Counted from the first letter of the stretch, positions 1-10,407 are shown. The stretch: DNA of 64,000 bases from Flavobacterium frigoritolerans (GCF_025847275.1 NZ_JAOZEV010000001.1:496001-560000); one strand, 5' to 3'. The notes: generated from the sequence alone by a model not told the origin. Numbers and translations are program-made.

Positions 1-505
1 GTTTTAACAAATCATAAATAGGTTTCGATTTACGCTCTAATCGCTCAAAGAAGAGTCGTTCTTGCCAATTTATAAATAAAAACGCACCAATATCTTTAAT
101 TTCTTTTTCGCAAAAAATCCAAGACTTAGGGGTGAGTAAGGTTTTATAATTTTTAATAATCTCTTCTGAAACATAATTTTTTAAAATCAAAACAGGTATC
201 TCTGAATTATTTTGTCTGAAAATTTCACTATCATGCTCCCAAACAACATGCAAAATTACACTCTCATAAGCTTTATCATTTTCGTGATGATGCAAATACC
301 AGTCAGAAGATTTTAAATGAATCTCAATGTTACCTGCCCATTTTTGATTTTCAATTATTATTTGAGCATTAAAAAAATCTGGTCCAGCCAATTCCAGGTA
401 CTGACCTACATTTATAATTATAAGCTCCTCATTATTAAACGTTCTTAAATTTAAAGTGTTGAACTTTTTATATTTCCATAGGTAATGCAGAAAATTTTCT
501 TTCAT
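1..505 (-). CDS. DUF2851 family protein (3' part outside window)
   Basis: The frame opens at an ATG at 505-503 and stays open to the window edge, so about 168 N-terminal residues are visible and the C-terminus is missing. It begins MKENFLHYLWKYKKF and carries the segments GQYLELAGPDFFNAQ, WAGNIEIHLKSSDWYLH and VILHVVWEHD. I recognise these as typical of the DUF2851 family of Bacteroidota. No biochemical role is known to me. It lies 60 bases downstream of the exonuclease gene on the same strand, so the two may share a transcript. The match rests on recalled family sequence, not on a search. Confidence 0.8.
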   Translation of the reverse strand, partial: MKENFLHYLWKYKKFNTLNLRTFNNEELIIINVGQYLELAGPDFFNAQIIIENQKWAGNIEIHLKSSDWYLHHHENDKAYESVILHVVWEHDSEIFRQNNSEIPVLILKNYVSEEIIKNYKTLLTPKSWIFCEKEIKDIGAFLFINWQERLFFERLERKSKPIYDLLK

Positions 506-565
506 TATTTAGTCATTTAAAATGATCGACCAAAGTAATTCAAAAAAATTAAAAATGAAAGAAAA

Positions 566-1048
566 TTACCTCAATAAATATAACTTAGCACATGCTCGAG
601 CATCTGATAATGCTTCGTGATGATTGAGCTGAATTTGCATTTCGCGACAGCAATCACTCAACTTTGTTGGTTTTAGTCCTCTCGCTTTATATATCTTAAC
701 CGTACATTCCCAACGTGAAGCAATATTTAAATCATCATAATTTAAACCATACAATGCCATAGATTTCATCAAGACATTACGATCAAAACTTTCATTGTGA
801 GCAACAACAGTTCTATTTTCTAGACGTTTTTTTATCTCTGGATATACTTGAGCAAAGGTTTTTGCATTTATCGTATCACGAGGATAAATACCATGTACTC
901 TAATTGTAAATGGTGAGTATTCATTATTAGGTGGCTTGATTAGAGTAACAAATTCATCTACAATTACCCCATTCTCTACCGTAACAATACCTACTGAACA
1001 AGGATGGTGTCCTATAGCAGTTTCAAAATCTATAGCAGTAAAAGTCAT
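566..1048 (-). CDS. DEDDh-type 3'-5' exonuclease (DnaQ/RNase T-like)
   Basis: This 160-residue protein is a single exonuclease domain. The DEDDh metal-binding set is visible: D7 and E9 in AIDFET, D89 in AHNESFDRNVL, and H144 and D149 in HHEALSDARA. Such domains remove nucleotides from DNA or RNA 3' ends with two metal ions, either as the proofreading epsilon subunit of DNA polymerase III or as free repair or RNA-trimming nucleases. At this length there is no polymerase-binding tail and no GIY-YIG or BRCT extension, so a stand-alone nuclease is more likely than the replicative epsilon subunit. The ATG at 1048 gives MTFTAIDFET, the usual family N-terminus. Confidence 0.85.
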   Translation of the reverse strand: MTFTAIDFETAIGHHPCSVGIVTVENGVIVDEFVTLIKPPNNEYSPFTIRVHGIYPRDTINAKTFAQVYPEIKKRLENRTVVAHNESFDRNVLMKSMALYGLNYDDLNIASRWECTVKIYKARGLKPTKLSDCCREMQIQLNHHEALSDARACAKLYLLR

Positions 1049-1076
1049 ATTTTAATATTTTTTATAAGCTAAAAAT

Positions 1077-1114
1077 GCCACAAATTCAACGAAAATTATC
1101 GTTAGATTTGTGGC
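1077..1114 (-). terminator. Rho-independent terminator after the cysteine/cystathionine synthase gene
   Basis: The arms GCCACAAAT (1077-1085) and ATTTGTGGC (1106-1114) pair perfectly over 9 bp, with further pairing inside the loop. On the minus strand the hairpin is followed by ATTTTT. It sits 26 bases past the stop of the PLP/CBS-domain gene and so separates it from the exonuclease gene. Confidence 0.7.
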
Positions 1115-1139
1115 TATTTAAATTGTATGAACTGTTGTT

Positions 1140-2501
1140 TTATTTTATCGAACCAATAATATCGTATTTTGTTATAATATGATGGTTTCCATTTCCTAAA
1201 TCTACCAAAACTGCATCATTTTCTTTTGAAAAAAGTTTCGAAACCTCCTCTATCGGCGTCCCTAATTTTACAATAGGAAAAGGTTTTCCCATTACTTCTT
1301 TAATTGGTTTTTCGGCTACATTCTTGTCCGCTATGTAACTTCTAAACAAATCTGTTTCATCAACTGAACCTACAAACCCTGTTATATCGACTACTGGAAT
1401 TTGTGAAATTTTATATTTACGCATTCTTTCAATTGCATGCGAAACCAATTCTTCTGTTCTCACAACGATTAGCTGCTTATCAATATGATCTTTTATAACA
1501 TCTTCTGCTTTAGTAATATTCTCTTCTAGAAAACCACGTTCACGCATCCAATCATCATTAAACATTTTACCTACGTAACGACTACCTGAATCGTGAAATA
1601 ATACGACCACTACATCATCTTTTGTAAAATGTTCTTTTAACTGCAATAATCCTTTTATACAAGCTCCTGCTGAGTTACCTACAAAAATCCCTTCTTCGAG
1701 TGCAATTTTTCTAGTATAAACCGCAGCATCTTTATCTGTTACTTTTGTAAATCCATTTATCAATGAGAAATCAACATTTTTTGGTAAAATATCTTCTCCA
1801 ATTCCCTCAGTGATGTAAGAGTAAATTTCATTTTCATCAAAAATACCTGTTTCATGGTATTTTTTAAAAACTGATCCATAGGTATCTATTCCCCAAATTT
1901 TAATATTAGGATTTTTTTCTTTTAGATATTTTGCAACTCCAGATATTGTTCCCCCTGTACCTACTCCAACTACAAAATGTGTTATTTTCCCTTCTGTTTG
2001 TTCCCAAATTTCTGGTCCTGTTTGCTCATAATGTGCTAATGCATTCGATGGATTATCGTATTGGTTTACATACCAAGAATTAGGAGTTTCCTCTGCTAAT
2101 CGTTTCGAAACTGAATAATAGGAACGAGGATCTGTTGGTTCTACATCTGTTGGACAAACGACTACCTTCGCTCCTACTGCGCGTAAGATATCCATTTTCT
2201 CTTTTGATTGCTTATCCGAAATTACACAAATAAGTTTGTATCCTTTTATAATAGCAACCAATGCTAATCCCATTCCTGTATTTCCAGAGGTTCCCTCGAT
2301 AATAGTTCCTCCTGGCTTTAAACGTCCATCTGCTTCGGCATCTTCTACCATTTTTACTGCCATTCTATCCTTAACAGAATTTCCTGGATTAAATGTTTCA
2401 ACTTTTGCTAAAACTAATGCATCAATTTCTGCAACGATTTTGTTAAGCTTTACTAAAGGCGTGTTGCCAATTGTTTCTAAAATATTTTTTGAGTACTTCA
2501 T
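1140..2501 (-). CDS. Pyridoxal-phosphate cystathionine beta-synthase / cysteine synthase with C-terminal CBS domains
   Basis: The 453-residue protein has a fold-type II PLP domain (about 1-320) followed by a tandem CBS-domain region (about 335-453). The Schiff-base lysine is K44 in GNSVKDRMA. The substrate loop EGTSGNTG (69-76) and the phosphate-binding glycine loop GVGTGGTISG are present. Enzymes of this build condense serine or O-acetylserine with homocysteine or sulfide. The CBS pair normally binds an adenosyl ligand and tunes activity. Cystathionine beta-synthase and cysteine synthase cannot be told apart from sequence alone. The gene has its own terminator at 1077-1114. The ATG at 2501 matches the usual start, just before the ETIGNTPLV motif. 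Confidence 0.88.
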   Translation of the reverse strand: MKYSKNILETIGNTPLVKLNKIVAEIDALVLAKVETFNPGNSVKDRMAVKMVEDAEADGRLKPGGTIIEGTSGNTGMGLALVAIIKGYKLICVISDKQSKEKMDILRAVGAKVVVCPTDVEPTDPRSYYSVSKRLAEETPNSWYVNQYDNPSNALAHYEQTGPEIWEQTEGKITHFVVGVGTGGTISGVAKYLKEKNPNIKIWGIDTYGSVFKKYHETGIFDENEIYSYITEGIGEDILPKNVDFSLINGFTKVTDKDAAVYTRKIALEEGIFVGNSAGACIKGLLQLKEHFTKDDVVVVLFHDSGSRYVGKMFNDDWMRERGFLEENITKAEDVIKDHIDKQLIVVRTEELVSHAIERMRKYKISQIPVVDITGFVGSVDETDLFRSYIADKNVAEKPIKEVMGKPFPIVKLGTPIEEVSKLFSKENDAVLVDLGNGNHHIITKYDIIGSIK

Positions 2502-2553
2502 TATATTAAGTTTGGAAATTATAAGGTCTGATTCCCATTATTATTAATTAATC

Positions 2554-4518
2554 TTATTGGAAGAAATTCCAAGTTAAACCAAATCGGATGACAAAATCTC
2601 GATATGGATTGTTCGGTGCTGAATAGTAATTACTACCTGAAAACGACGAATTAAAATGCTCTGCTTTTAAAAAGATTCTTGTTTGTCTGATTCTTGCATT
2701 TATAAAAAAGTCAAAGTTCGGATAATTTCCTATTTCTTTCTTATTTTGAACAAAAAACTCACCAATTACAGGATTATAATCATTCCCATAATAACTAGTA
2801 AAATAATTAAATACGATTCCGGTTTGTAAAAAAAGTGCTTTTTTAAAGAAATAATTTGTGTAATACAATGTGTTTCTTGTTACGATTTCTGGCACATTTA
2901 ATATCGCATTTGCCTGATCTACTTTTTGATATAAAACTGTATTATCCAATGCAAAACGTCCGAATTTAAATTCTTTACTGGCTTTTACTTCTAAGTAGTT
3001 GATTGTACCATCGTATTGTGCTGGTTTTATAATTTGGGTACCTGCATTAGCTTGTGTAGTTGTTGATTCATCTTTAAAATACATATGATCATTCAATACA
3101 GAATACTGAAATGACATATTAACCCAAGGTGTACTTGCGCTTGCGCTTAAAGAGTTAATTTTTTCGTTCTTGAATTTATTAGACCAATTGTATGCTACAT
3201 AACTACTCTGATACAAATTATAGTTATTATTTGGTAACTTATTTATGTTTTGATACTCAAATGAAAGTTTAATTTTATCACTAAAATCATGTTTAAGCTT
3301 TGCTTCTAAATTAGAAAGCGATTGATCTGTTATTGATCTTGAATATAAAAATCTTCCGTTCCATTTATTTTTTTGATATTCATATTGACCTCCAAAACTA
3401 TTAATATCCTGACTTAATGAGCTAGGAATAATTACTCCATTATCAAAAATCAAAACTCTACCATAGTATGAATTACTTCTAAAATCATCTATAAAAAATT
3501 GGAATTTCCCTAATAATATATTTTCATAAACTACCCCAGCCTTGTTATACATTTTATTATAACGTGACTGATCATTAATATTACTTGTTACATACGAATC
3601 TCCAAATCGAAGAACATTTTTCGTACCAACTGTTGATAAAACTGTTGGTTGATAGTATTCAAAAAATTTGTTTTCGTAATTAAATTGATGCGTTACATAC
3701 AAATTATTATTTCCTTCTGTTTCATTTATTCTATATGCATGATCAAAAAACAATCGTTTTCCTTTTAAGAATGATTCCGCATCGGTAAGATATACTTCTA
3801 ACCTCTGTCGATTTTTAAAATCCGGATCTCCACTTTCAAAATCATTGGGCGTTGTTATCCCACCATTTTCTTCATTAGAAATATCTTGATAAGTATAGTG
3901 TGCATTAATATAGTACTGTCCTTTTTTTGTACTATAACTTGCTGTTAATTTAAAATTTCCTGTGCTCGACAATTGATTTATATAATTCCCCTCTGAACGC
4001 AATCCTTTGTATTCTGCCGAAACATTAAATCTTTCAGACATATTCAAGGTTATAAACGAATCTAGCGTTTGCCCTTTATTGATTGTGGATTTAAAATACA
4101 ATTCGGTTAATGGAGTTGCAACAGAATAATATTGAATCTGATTGGCTTCTAGAAAATTAAAATGCTTTGCTTTAAAACCCATTTCAGGATATGGAGTAAA
4201 ATCGGTTAAGCTATATTGAAGTGTATTGTATGTTTGTCCAATATTAGAAAAAGGCAATAGTCCAAAATTATCCTTTCGCAAGTAATTATGGCTGTATTCT
4301 TTTTGAATTGTAAGTGATGTATCCAGATAAGTTGTATCACGCTCAAGTGTTATATATCTATATTGATCTATCCTTGCTACTTTCTTTTTGGCTTTAATAG
4401 TATCATTAAGCCCATGATGCGCACCACTCATGTCTAAATTACTTTTATTATTTGCTTTTGCCTGAGAAAACAATAGTGTGGGTAGTACTAAAAGATAAAT
4501 TAAAAAGAGAATTCTCAT
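2554..4518 (-). CDS. Putative outer-membrane porin (Bacteroidota putative porin family)
   Basis: The 654-residue protein has a classical signal peptide (MRILFLIYLLVLPTLLFSQA, cleaved near residue 19). The long remainder is rich in alternating aromatic/polar strands such as RFNVSAEYKGL and KLSFEYQN, and it ends WNFFQ with a terminal aromatic typical of outer-membrane barrels. I recognise it as the Bacteroidota putative porin family, whose substrate is unknown. It is 52 bases upstream of the CBS-domain gene with no terminator between, so read-through into that gene is plausible. The SusD terminator at 4601-4628 lies upstream, which makes this the start of a new unit. Confidence 0.75.
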   Translation of the reverse strand: MRILFLIYLLVLPTLLFSQAKANNKSNLDMSGAHHGLNDTIKAKKKVARIDQYRYITLERDTTYLDTSLTIQKEYSHNYLRKDNFGLLPFSNIGQTYNTLQYSLTDFTPYPEMGFKAKHFNFLEANQIQYYSVATPLTELYFKSTINKGQTLDSFITLNMSERFNVSAEYKGLRSEGNYINQLSSTGNFKLTASYSTKKGQYYINAHYTYQDISNEENGGITTPNDFESGDPDFKNRQRLEVYLTDAESFLKGKRLFFDHAYRINETEGNNNLYVTHQFNYENKFFEYYQPTVLSTVGTKNVLRFGDSYVTSNINDQSRYNKMYNKAGVVYENILLGKFQFFIDDFRSNSYYGRVLIFDNGVIIPSSLSQDINSFGGQYEYQKNKWNGRFLYSRSITDQSLSNLEAKLKHDFSDKIKLSFEYQNINKLPNNNYNLYQSSYVAYNWSNKFKNEKINSLSASASTPWVNMSFQYSVLNDHMYFKDESTTTQANAGTQIIKPAQYDGTINYLEVKASKEFKFGRFALDNTVLYQKVDQANAILNVPEIVTRNTLYYTNYFFKKALFLQTGIVFNYFTSYYGNDYNPVIGEFFVQNKKEIGNYPNFDFFINARIRQTRIFLKAEHFNSSFSGSNYYSAPNNPYRDFVIRFGLTWNFFQ

Positions 4519-4600
4519 TTGAAAGGGTTATATATATTTAGATATTATTTTCGACAATTTAGGATGACGCAAAGGTAAATGAAAAAAGTTTTTAAAAATA

Positions 4601-4628
4601 AAAAACCCGCTTATAAAAAGCGGGTTTT
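4601..4628 (-). terminator. Rho-independent terminator of the first SusCD operon
   Basis: The arms AAAACCCGCTT and AAGCGGGTTTT pair perfectly around a short ATAA-type loop. A/T runs on both sides allow it to work in either direction. It lies 47 bases past the SusD stop and before the porin gene, closing the SusC-SusD unit. Confidence 0.85.
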
Positions 4629-4674
4629 AAAAAAGCGGATTTTAGCAATCTACTTTGATATTATTATGCTGAAA

Positions 4675-6156
4675 TTATTTTCCGTTATTAACAGTATTGT
4701 CAATAAATGGATTTGCATCAATTTCAGACTGAGGAACTTTAAGCATAAATCTTAAATCATGAGCCTGTAAATCATAAGTTACTCCTGCATTAGGTCCTTT
4801 TAAACGTTGATTACCATCTCTAGGCATTCCTTTTCCTAAACGTTTTGCATCAAACCATTCAATTCCATTTTCTAGGAATAACTCTTTACGTCTTTCAACT
4901 AAAATTTCATCAATAAGAGCTTGTCCTGTATTTGAACTTTGTACCGCATTTGCATCTCTATTTTTTTGTAATGCAAACAATACAGTTTTTGCACCACCAT
5001 TATTTCCTTGTCTTGCTTTTGCTTCTGCATCAATTAGTATCATCTCAGCATATCTGATGATTGGAGAATGAGAACTAAATGTAAACGAAAACTTGTTCGA
5101 AACATAATATCTATAATCAGTAGATGGAAGTGTTGCTGATTTTTTATTAAATAATTTAGTTGGCCCTACTCCTCCTCTAACATCTGTAGCAGAGAATAAA
5201 CTAACAAATGTTGAATTTACATATGCAGAATAATAACCAGGAGATCTATGATCAGAAAAAGCGTGAGGTGCTAAATAATAGTAATTACTTTGATCAGGTC
5301 TTTGAGGAGATCCCCATAACCATTCTACACTAGCATTGTCTTTAAAACCTGAACCATAACCACCAGCATCTAAAACCGAAGTGACATTTCCACCATACGC
5401 TTCTATAGCAGCAGCTTCTGCCAAATCCCATTTACCCATTACCTGATAAACTTGTGCTAATATAGCATTTGCAACTTCCTTATTCACAAAAGATTTTCCT
5501 AAGCGGTCTTCAGACAATAAAGGGATAGCTGTAGTCAAATCTTCAACCATAAAATCATAAACTTCCTTTACAGTAGACATCCCTTTAGGCACTACAGTAG
5601 GCTCTTTATAGATAGGCGGCGCTGGATAATTTTGATCCTCATTATATGATTTTGAAAACTCCAAAACTAATTGGTGGTAAAAGAAAGCACGTAATGCATA
5701 TCCCTGTCCCAACAATTCATTTTTATCATCCTCTACTATTTTTGTACTAGCTTTAACTTGTTTAATAAAATTATTAACCTGATTAATCATAAAAAAAGGA
5801 TAATCCCAAGTAAAAGTAGTTCTACGATATGTAGGCTCTCTATTATTATTCTCGTAATCACTTCCATACCAGTTGTTTGAAGATATCACATCATTACCTT
5901 TAAGCGATCTCGCATAAAACATTGAATTTAACCCACCTACATCTGTAGAAGCAACACCTGCTGCATTTTCAAATTGCCCTCTGAAACGTCTCAATATTCC
6001 AGCCATAGCCCCTTCAGCAGTGGTTCTACTTTCATAAATACTTTCAACAGGAACTCCTGTCGTAGGTTTTACTTCATCTAAAAATTCCTGACTACAACTA
6101 CCTAAGCAAATTACACTTACTAAGGCTGCTGTTATATTTCTAACTATATTTTTCAT
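4675..6156 (-). CDS. RagB/SusD family nutrient-uptake lipoprotein
   Basis: The 493-residue protein begins MKNIVRNITAALVSVICLGSC, a lipoprotein signal whose acylated cysteine is C21. SusD proteins sit on the cell surface as the lid over a SusC barrel and bind the substrate. Family marks seen here are the N-terminal FLDEVKPTTGVPVESIYES and the C-terminal ILVERRKELFLENGIEWFD followed by AKRLGKG. The start lies 15 bases after the SusC stop, so the pair is one operon. No glycoside hydrolase, SusE/F, ECF sigma factor or FecR lies beside it, so the substrate cannot be inferred. Confidence 0.92.
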   Translation of the reverse strand: MKNIVRNITAALVSVICLGSCSQEFLDEVKPTTGVPVESIYESRTTAEGAMAGILRRFRGQFENAAGVASTDVGGLNSMFYARSLKGNDVISSNNWYGSDYENNNREPTYRRTTFTWDYPFFMINQVNNFIKQVKASTKIVEDDKNELLGQGYALRAFFYHQLVLEFSKSYNEDQNYPAPPIYKEPTVVPKGMSTVKEVYDFMVEDLTTAIPLLSEDRLGKSFVNKEVANAILAQVYQVMGKWDLAEAAAIEAYGGNVTSVLDAGGYGSGFKDNASVEWLWGSPQRPDQSNYYYLAPHAFSDHRSPGYYSAYVNSTFVSLFSATDVRGGVGPTKLFNKKSATLPSTDYRYYVSNKFSFTFSSHSPIIRYAEMILIDAEAKARQGNNGGAKTVLFALQKNRDANAVQSSNTGQALIDEILVERRKELFLENGIEWFDAKRLGKGMPRDGNQRLKGPNAGVTYDLQAHDLRFMLKVPQSEIDANPFIDNTVNNGK

Positions 6157-6171
6157 ATACTAAATTTATTA

Positions 6172-9100
6172 TTAAAAATCAATCGAAAACCCTAAAGAAG
6201 CTAATCTTTGGTTGTATGTTCTACTATTTGTTGTACCTGCAAAACTTTGTTCAGGATCAATTCCTTTATGAGATTGGAAAGTCAACAAATTATCTCCCTG
6301 CAAGTAAATTCTAATATTATTTACTCCAATAGAATTCATTACATCTTTTGGAAAGTTATAACCGATATTCAATGCTTTCAAACGGATATAATTATTTTTG
6401 AATAAAAATCTTGTAGATTGAGAAGCATAATCCTGAGTTGATTGATACAATCTTGGAACATCTGTAATATCTCCTGGTTGTTGCCAACGGTTTTCTAAAT
6501 CTGCAGATCCTGGACGTCCTGGATCTTTTAATCCTGTCATTAATGATGCATATGATGAATCATAAACGTAAGCTCCATAACTAAAGTTGAACAAGATATT
6601 CATATCAAAATTCTTGTATTTGAAGTAATTTGAAAGTCCTCCAACCACATCTGGCAATGATGATTTTCCTACATAGTTACGAGAAGCTTCTGAATAATTA
6701 AATGTAGTATTTCTATTTCCATTAGTATCTACACCATCTTTATACCATTGTCCTTTACCTGTAGCCGAATCAACTCCAGCCCATTCCTGAATCCAGAAAT
6801 CATAAATAGATTTACCTACTTCCCAACGCTTACTACCATTAATAATATAATCTTGTGTTAAAGATGTAACTTCATTTCTATCAAAAGAGAAGTTCAAATC
6901 AGTAGTCCAAGTAAAGTTAGTATTCTTAACATTCACAGAACTTAAATAAACCTCTAAACCGTAGTTTTTCAAAGAACCTGCATTTGTTAAATAAGTTGTA
7001 TTACCTGTTGAACCTGCAACTGGAATTGCATAAATTAAATCAATTGATTTTTTTTGATACCAGTCTGCTCCTGCTTTAAATCTATCATTAAAGAATCCTA
7101 ATTCAATACCAATATTCGATGAAGCTGTTTTTTCCCAAGTCAATTTTTTATCAGCTGGTGCTCCCAATGAAACTCCTGGGTAATCCATTTCACTCCATCC
7201 TAAATTATATAATTGTTGGTAAGGAAAATAAGAATCTGTACCATCAGCATTCAATGCTCTATTATTTCCTAATTCTCCATAAGATCCTTTAAGTTTTAAA
7301 GTACTAATAACTTTACTATCTACTAAGAAGCTTTCGTCTTTAATACTCCAAGCACCACCTACAGAAAAGAAATTACCCCAACGTGAATCTCTTGCAAAAC
7401 GAGATGAACCATCTGTACGGTAAGAACCTTCAAGGAAATATCTATTAGCATAATTATATGTAGCACGACCTAAATAACTATTAAGACGCTCTTCTGTAAC
7501 AGTTCCACCAACTCCTGTTGGGTTAGTTGCTCCATCATTAACTTCTACTCCTGGCAAAAATCCTTCCCCTTGAGCATACATTCTATCTAACTTAAACTTA
7601 TAAGCCTCTTGAATTCCATCAATACCAATAGTATGATTTCCAAATTGCTTTTTATAGCTTAACACATTCGTAATATTTATAGACGTTGTAATATCTCTAT
7701 TTTGTGTTATTCTACCATTAACTCCAGCAGCATTACCATACAGAGAAGAACTATAGTTAAAATTATCAAGCATATATCTTTGGTATCCAATTGTAGTTTT
7801 GAAAGATAAATCTTTTGTGATTTTATAACCTGCATACCCATTGATAGTAATATCATCTCTATTATTTCTAACAGTATAATTATACAATGCTCCTAAAGCA
7901 TTTTCATTCCCCATCATTGGACGCACTGCGTTTAAATCTCCATCACCTGCTCCATAATCATAAATCTTTCTTCCTAAATTATCAAACATTTCATTCCCTT
8001 GATCATCATGTTGATATAATGGATAAATTGAAGAAACATTATAAATCCATTGTATTGGACTTTGATATGAATTTCCTGATTGCGTTGGGAAATTTTGAGT
8101 TGATGTAGTATAACCTACACTTAAACCAGCGGTTAGTGATTCATTAATTTTGGTATCTGCGCTAATTCTAACTGAAGTTCTCTTAAAATTTGAATTAACT
8201 AAAGCCCCTTCTTGGTTCAAATTATTAGCAGAAAATGAAAATGCAGCATTTTCACCACCACCACTAATTGCGATAGAATTTTCTTTCCTTATAGCCGAAT
8301 TATTAATCAAAGCCTTTTCCCAATCTGTATCCCAATATTTATCTGTTGTAACTAATTTTCCGTTAGCATCAACAGGAACTGTTGCTTTATAAGGATTGTA
8401 CCCCAAAGCAGACACTAATGAATTAGATGCATTTTGACCTGCTAATGCAGGAGCTTGCCCTCTACCATATTGATTTACATTACGTACTGCTTCCCAACTT
8501 AACTCCGTAAGACGATCTGTTGACAATAATTTATGTAATTTAACTGCATTGCTACCAACACCTACTACAGAGTTTAAGTGTACCGTTGTAGGCGTATTAA
8601 ATTTACCTCTTTTAGTAGTAATGATAATTACACCATTTGCTCCTCTAGAACCATATAAAGCAGTAGAAGAAGCATCTTTTAACACACTCATGCTTTCTAT
8701 CTGATCCGCACTAATTGAGTTAATATTCCCTGAAAAAGGTGCACCATCTAAAATAATCAAAGGCTCTGCAGAAGAACTGATAGACCCAATACCACGAATA
8801 CGTATGGTTGGACTTTCACCTGGTTGACCTCCTGCTGAGATAATGTTAACCCCAGCAACACTACCTTGAATTGCTGTTAAAACATTCGTAGCTTGTTGTT
8901 TTTCTAAAATGTCTTTACCTACTGTTGCTACTGAACCTACAATAGATTTTGTTTTTTGCTTACCGTAAGCAACTACCACAACCTCATCAAGTGATTGAGA
9001 AGCTGATGTCAATTTCGCATTTACACTATTAGATGCTCCAACAGTTACAGCAGAATCATTCATTCCCATAAAAGAAAACACTAAAACATCTCCTGCTTTT

Positions 9101-9294
9101 GCCTGAATAGAATAAACACCATTAAAGTCTGTTTGTGTACTTACTTTTGTCCCTTTTACTACAACATTCACTCCAGGAATTGGTCCAGAATCATCTGTAA
9201 CCACACCCTTAATGTTTTTCTCCTGAGCAAAAGAAAACTGCATAGATAACGCTAACATTAGTAGTGTAAAAATCCATTTAAATTTTAATCTCAT
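6172..9294 (-). CDS. SusC/RagA TonB-linked outer-membrane transporter
   Basis: The 1040-residue protein has a signal peptide ending FSFAQ (about residue 23). A carboxypeptidase-regulatory-like beta domain follows (about 27-105, KGVVTDDSGPIPGVNVVVKG). Next come the conserved link EVVVVAYGKQKTKS, a TonB plug (RIRGIGSISSSAEPLIILDG and SRGANGVIIITTKRGK) and a 22-strand-type barrel ending in phenylalanine (LGFSIDF). It imports a bound ligand across the outer membrane using TonB energy and pairs with the adjacent SusD. Length and layout are normal. The ATG at 9294 follows an A/T-rich leader. Two copies of AAAAGTTAAT lie 15 bases apart at 9337-9361 upstream and could be regulatory. Confidence 0.93.
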   Translation of the reverse strand: MRLKFKWIFTLLMLALSMQFSFAQEKNIKGVVTDDSGPIPGVNVVVKGTKVSTQTDFNGVYSIQAKAGDVLVFSFMGMNDSAVTVGASNSVNAKLTSASQSLDEVVVVAYGKQKTKSIVGSVATVGKDILEKQQATNVLTAIQGSVAGVNIISAGGQPGESPTIRIRGIGSISSSAEPLIILDGAPFSGNINSISADQIESMSVLKDASSTALYGSRGANGVIIITTKRGKFNTPTTVHLNSVVGVGSNAVKLHKLLSTDRLTELSWEAVRNVNQYGRGQAPALAGQNASNSLVSALGYNPYKATVPVDANGKLVTTDKYWDTDWEKALINNSAIRKENSIAISGGGENAAFSFSANNLNQEGALVNSNFKRTSVRISADTKINESLTAGLSVGYTTSTQNFPTQSGNSYQSPIQWIYNVSSIYPLYQHDDQGNEMFDNLGRKIYDYGAGDGDLNAVRPMMGNENALGALYNYTVRNNRDDITINGYAGYKITKDLSFKTTIGYQRYMLDNFNYSSSLYGNAAGVNGRITQNRDITTSINITNVLSYKKQFGNHTIGIDGIQEAYKFKLDRMYAQGEGFLPGVEVNDGATNPTGVGGTVTEERLNSYLGRATYNYANRYFLEGSYRTDGSSRFARDSRWGNFFSVGGAWSIKDESFLVDSKVISTLKLKGSYGELGNNRALNADGTDSYFPYQQLYNLGWSEMDYPGVSLGAPADKKLTWEKTASSNIGIELGFFNDRFKAGADWYQKKSIDLIYAIPVAGSTGNTTYLTNAGSLKNYGLEVYLSSVNVKNTNFTWTTDLNFSFDRNEVTSLTQDYIINGSKRWEVGKSIYDFWIQEWAGVDSATGKGQWYKDGVDTNGNRNTTFNYSEASRNYVGKSSLPDVVGGLSNYFKYKNFDMNILFNFSYGAYVYDSSYASLMTGLKDPGRPGSADLENRWQQPGDITDVPRLYQSTQDYASQSTRFLFKNNYIRLKALNIGYNFPKDVMNSIGVNNIRIYLQGDNLLTFQSHKGIDPEQSFAGTTNSRTYNQRLASLGFSIDF

Positions 9295-10242
9295 ATTAAT
9301 ATATTTTGAATTAGTAATTCTGCAAACATCTTAATAAAAAGTTAATTAACCAAAAGTTAATCATAATATATTTTTTTTAACAAGAAAAACACTTTTTGTT
9401 AAGCAAACTAATAAATATGATACATTTCTTACTTTTTACAAAGAAAACATTCAAAGTGAATTATTCGAAATTTATACTTAAACAAAAAACAAAACACACA
9501 AATCACTAATTTTAAAGCAATTAAATTTATTTTATTATACTTTATTTAAATAGAGGCTAAAAAATAACTTCACCAAAACAAACAACATCTTAAAAAAAGA
9601 AAGAAAAAAGCTATAAAAAAATATTTAAAAAAAAATAAAAAAAAAAGCAATTTTTTACTTTTTCATACGTTATCAGCTCGCTAAAACTGTTAAAATTAGC
9701 GCCCTAAATGCATGAATAATAAAGAATACAAGAATGAATCCCATAATTAAATCTAATTCCTAGGCTTATTCTTAATTGAGATTGAAATTTAAAAACAAAG
9801 CTGAGTACAAAAACCACTCGTGATGAATAATTACTAATAGAAAAAATACAATTACTTAAGTTCTTTCTTAATCATATTTTTACATAAAATAATACCATTT
9901 TACAAACATGCCCACAATATCTATCCTTATCAAAATTTATTAGATTGATTAAATACGAATAAAACTCCTGAGACCTTCTCAATATATAATTTAAAATATC
10001 CTATACTGAAATCTTTGCTTATTGAATGTAGTACAATAAATGACATCTATAAAATTAGGTTGTTATACGAATTTTTAATAAATGTTTTTTTTGAGTTTAT
10101 CAGATATCCATATATTTTCTATCATAAGAGAAGTATATAGATATCATCAAATTACTGTGGCAAAAAATCATTACAAATTATAACTCTTATTCATGTAAGC
10201 AAAAATCCTATCTAAGCTGACATCTATAAAATATTAAAAACA
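9295..10242. other. Long AT-rich non-coding stretch upstream of SusC
   Basis: I find no credible reading frame here on either strand. The stretch is very A/T-rich, with long A and T runs at 9590-9660. A GC-richer island near 9675-9705 holds CGCTAA and TTAGCG arms that could form a hairpin. No exact TAnnTTTG element is obvious next to the SusC start. The first SusC gene therefore has an unusually long upstream region, which could be a long leader, a site for regulatory RNA, or decayed sequence. Confidence 0.5.
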
Positions 10243-10289
10243 AAAAAAAGGAGCAAAAATCATAAATAGATTTCTACTCCTTTTTTTAA
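10243..10289 (-). terminator. Rho-independent terminator after the small secreted protein
   Basis: GGAG with AAAAATC on the left pairs with GATTT and CTCC on the right, around a short loop. On the minus strand the hairpin ends in a run of seven T. It lies about 120 bases downstream of the 111-residue secreted-protein gene. Confidence 0.6.
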
Positions 10290-10407
10290 AAATACGTTCG
10301 ACTCTTTTCTTTACTTTCAACTGAATGTCTTTTTAAATTCAATTATAAATATAGATTATCAAACTGTACTACGACAATCTAAATACTTATTGTCATTTTT
10401 TTTTAGA

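Noticed and set aside
2236..2547. 103-residue plus-strand frame opposite the CBS-domain PLP enzyme
   Set aside because: It is the antisense of a well-recognised gene and has no motif or start signal of its own.
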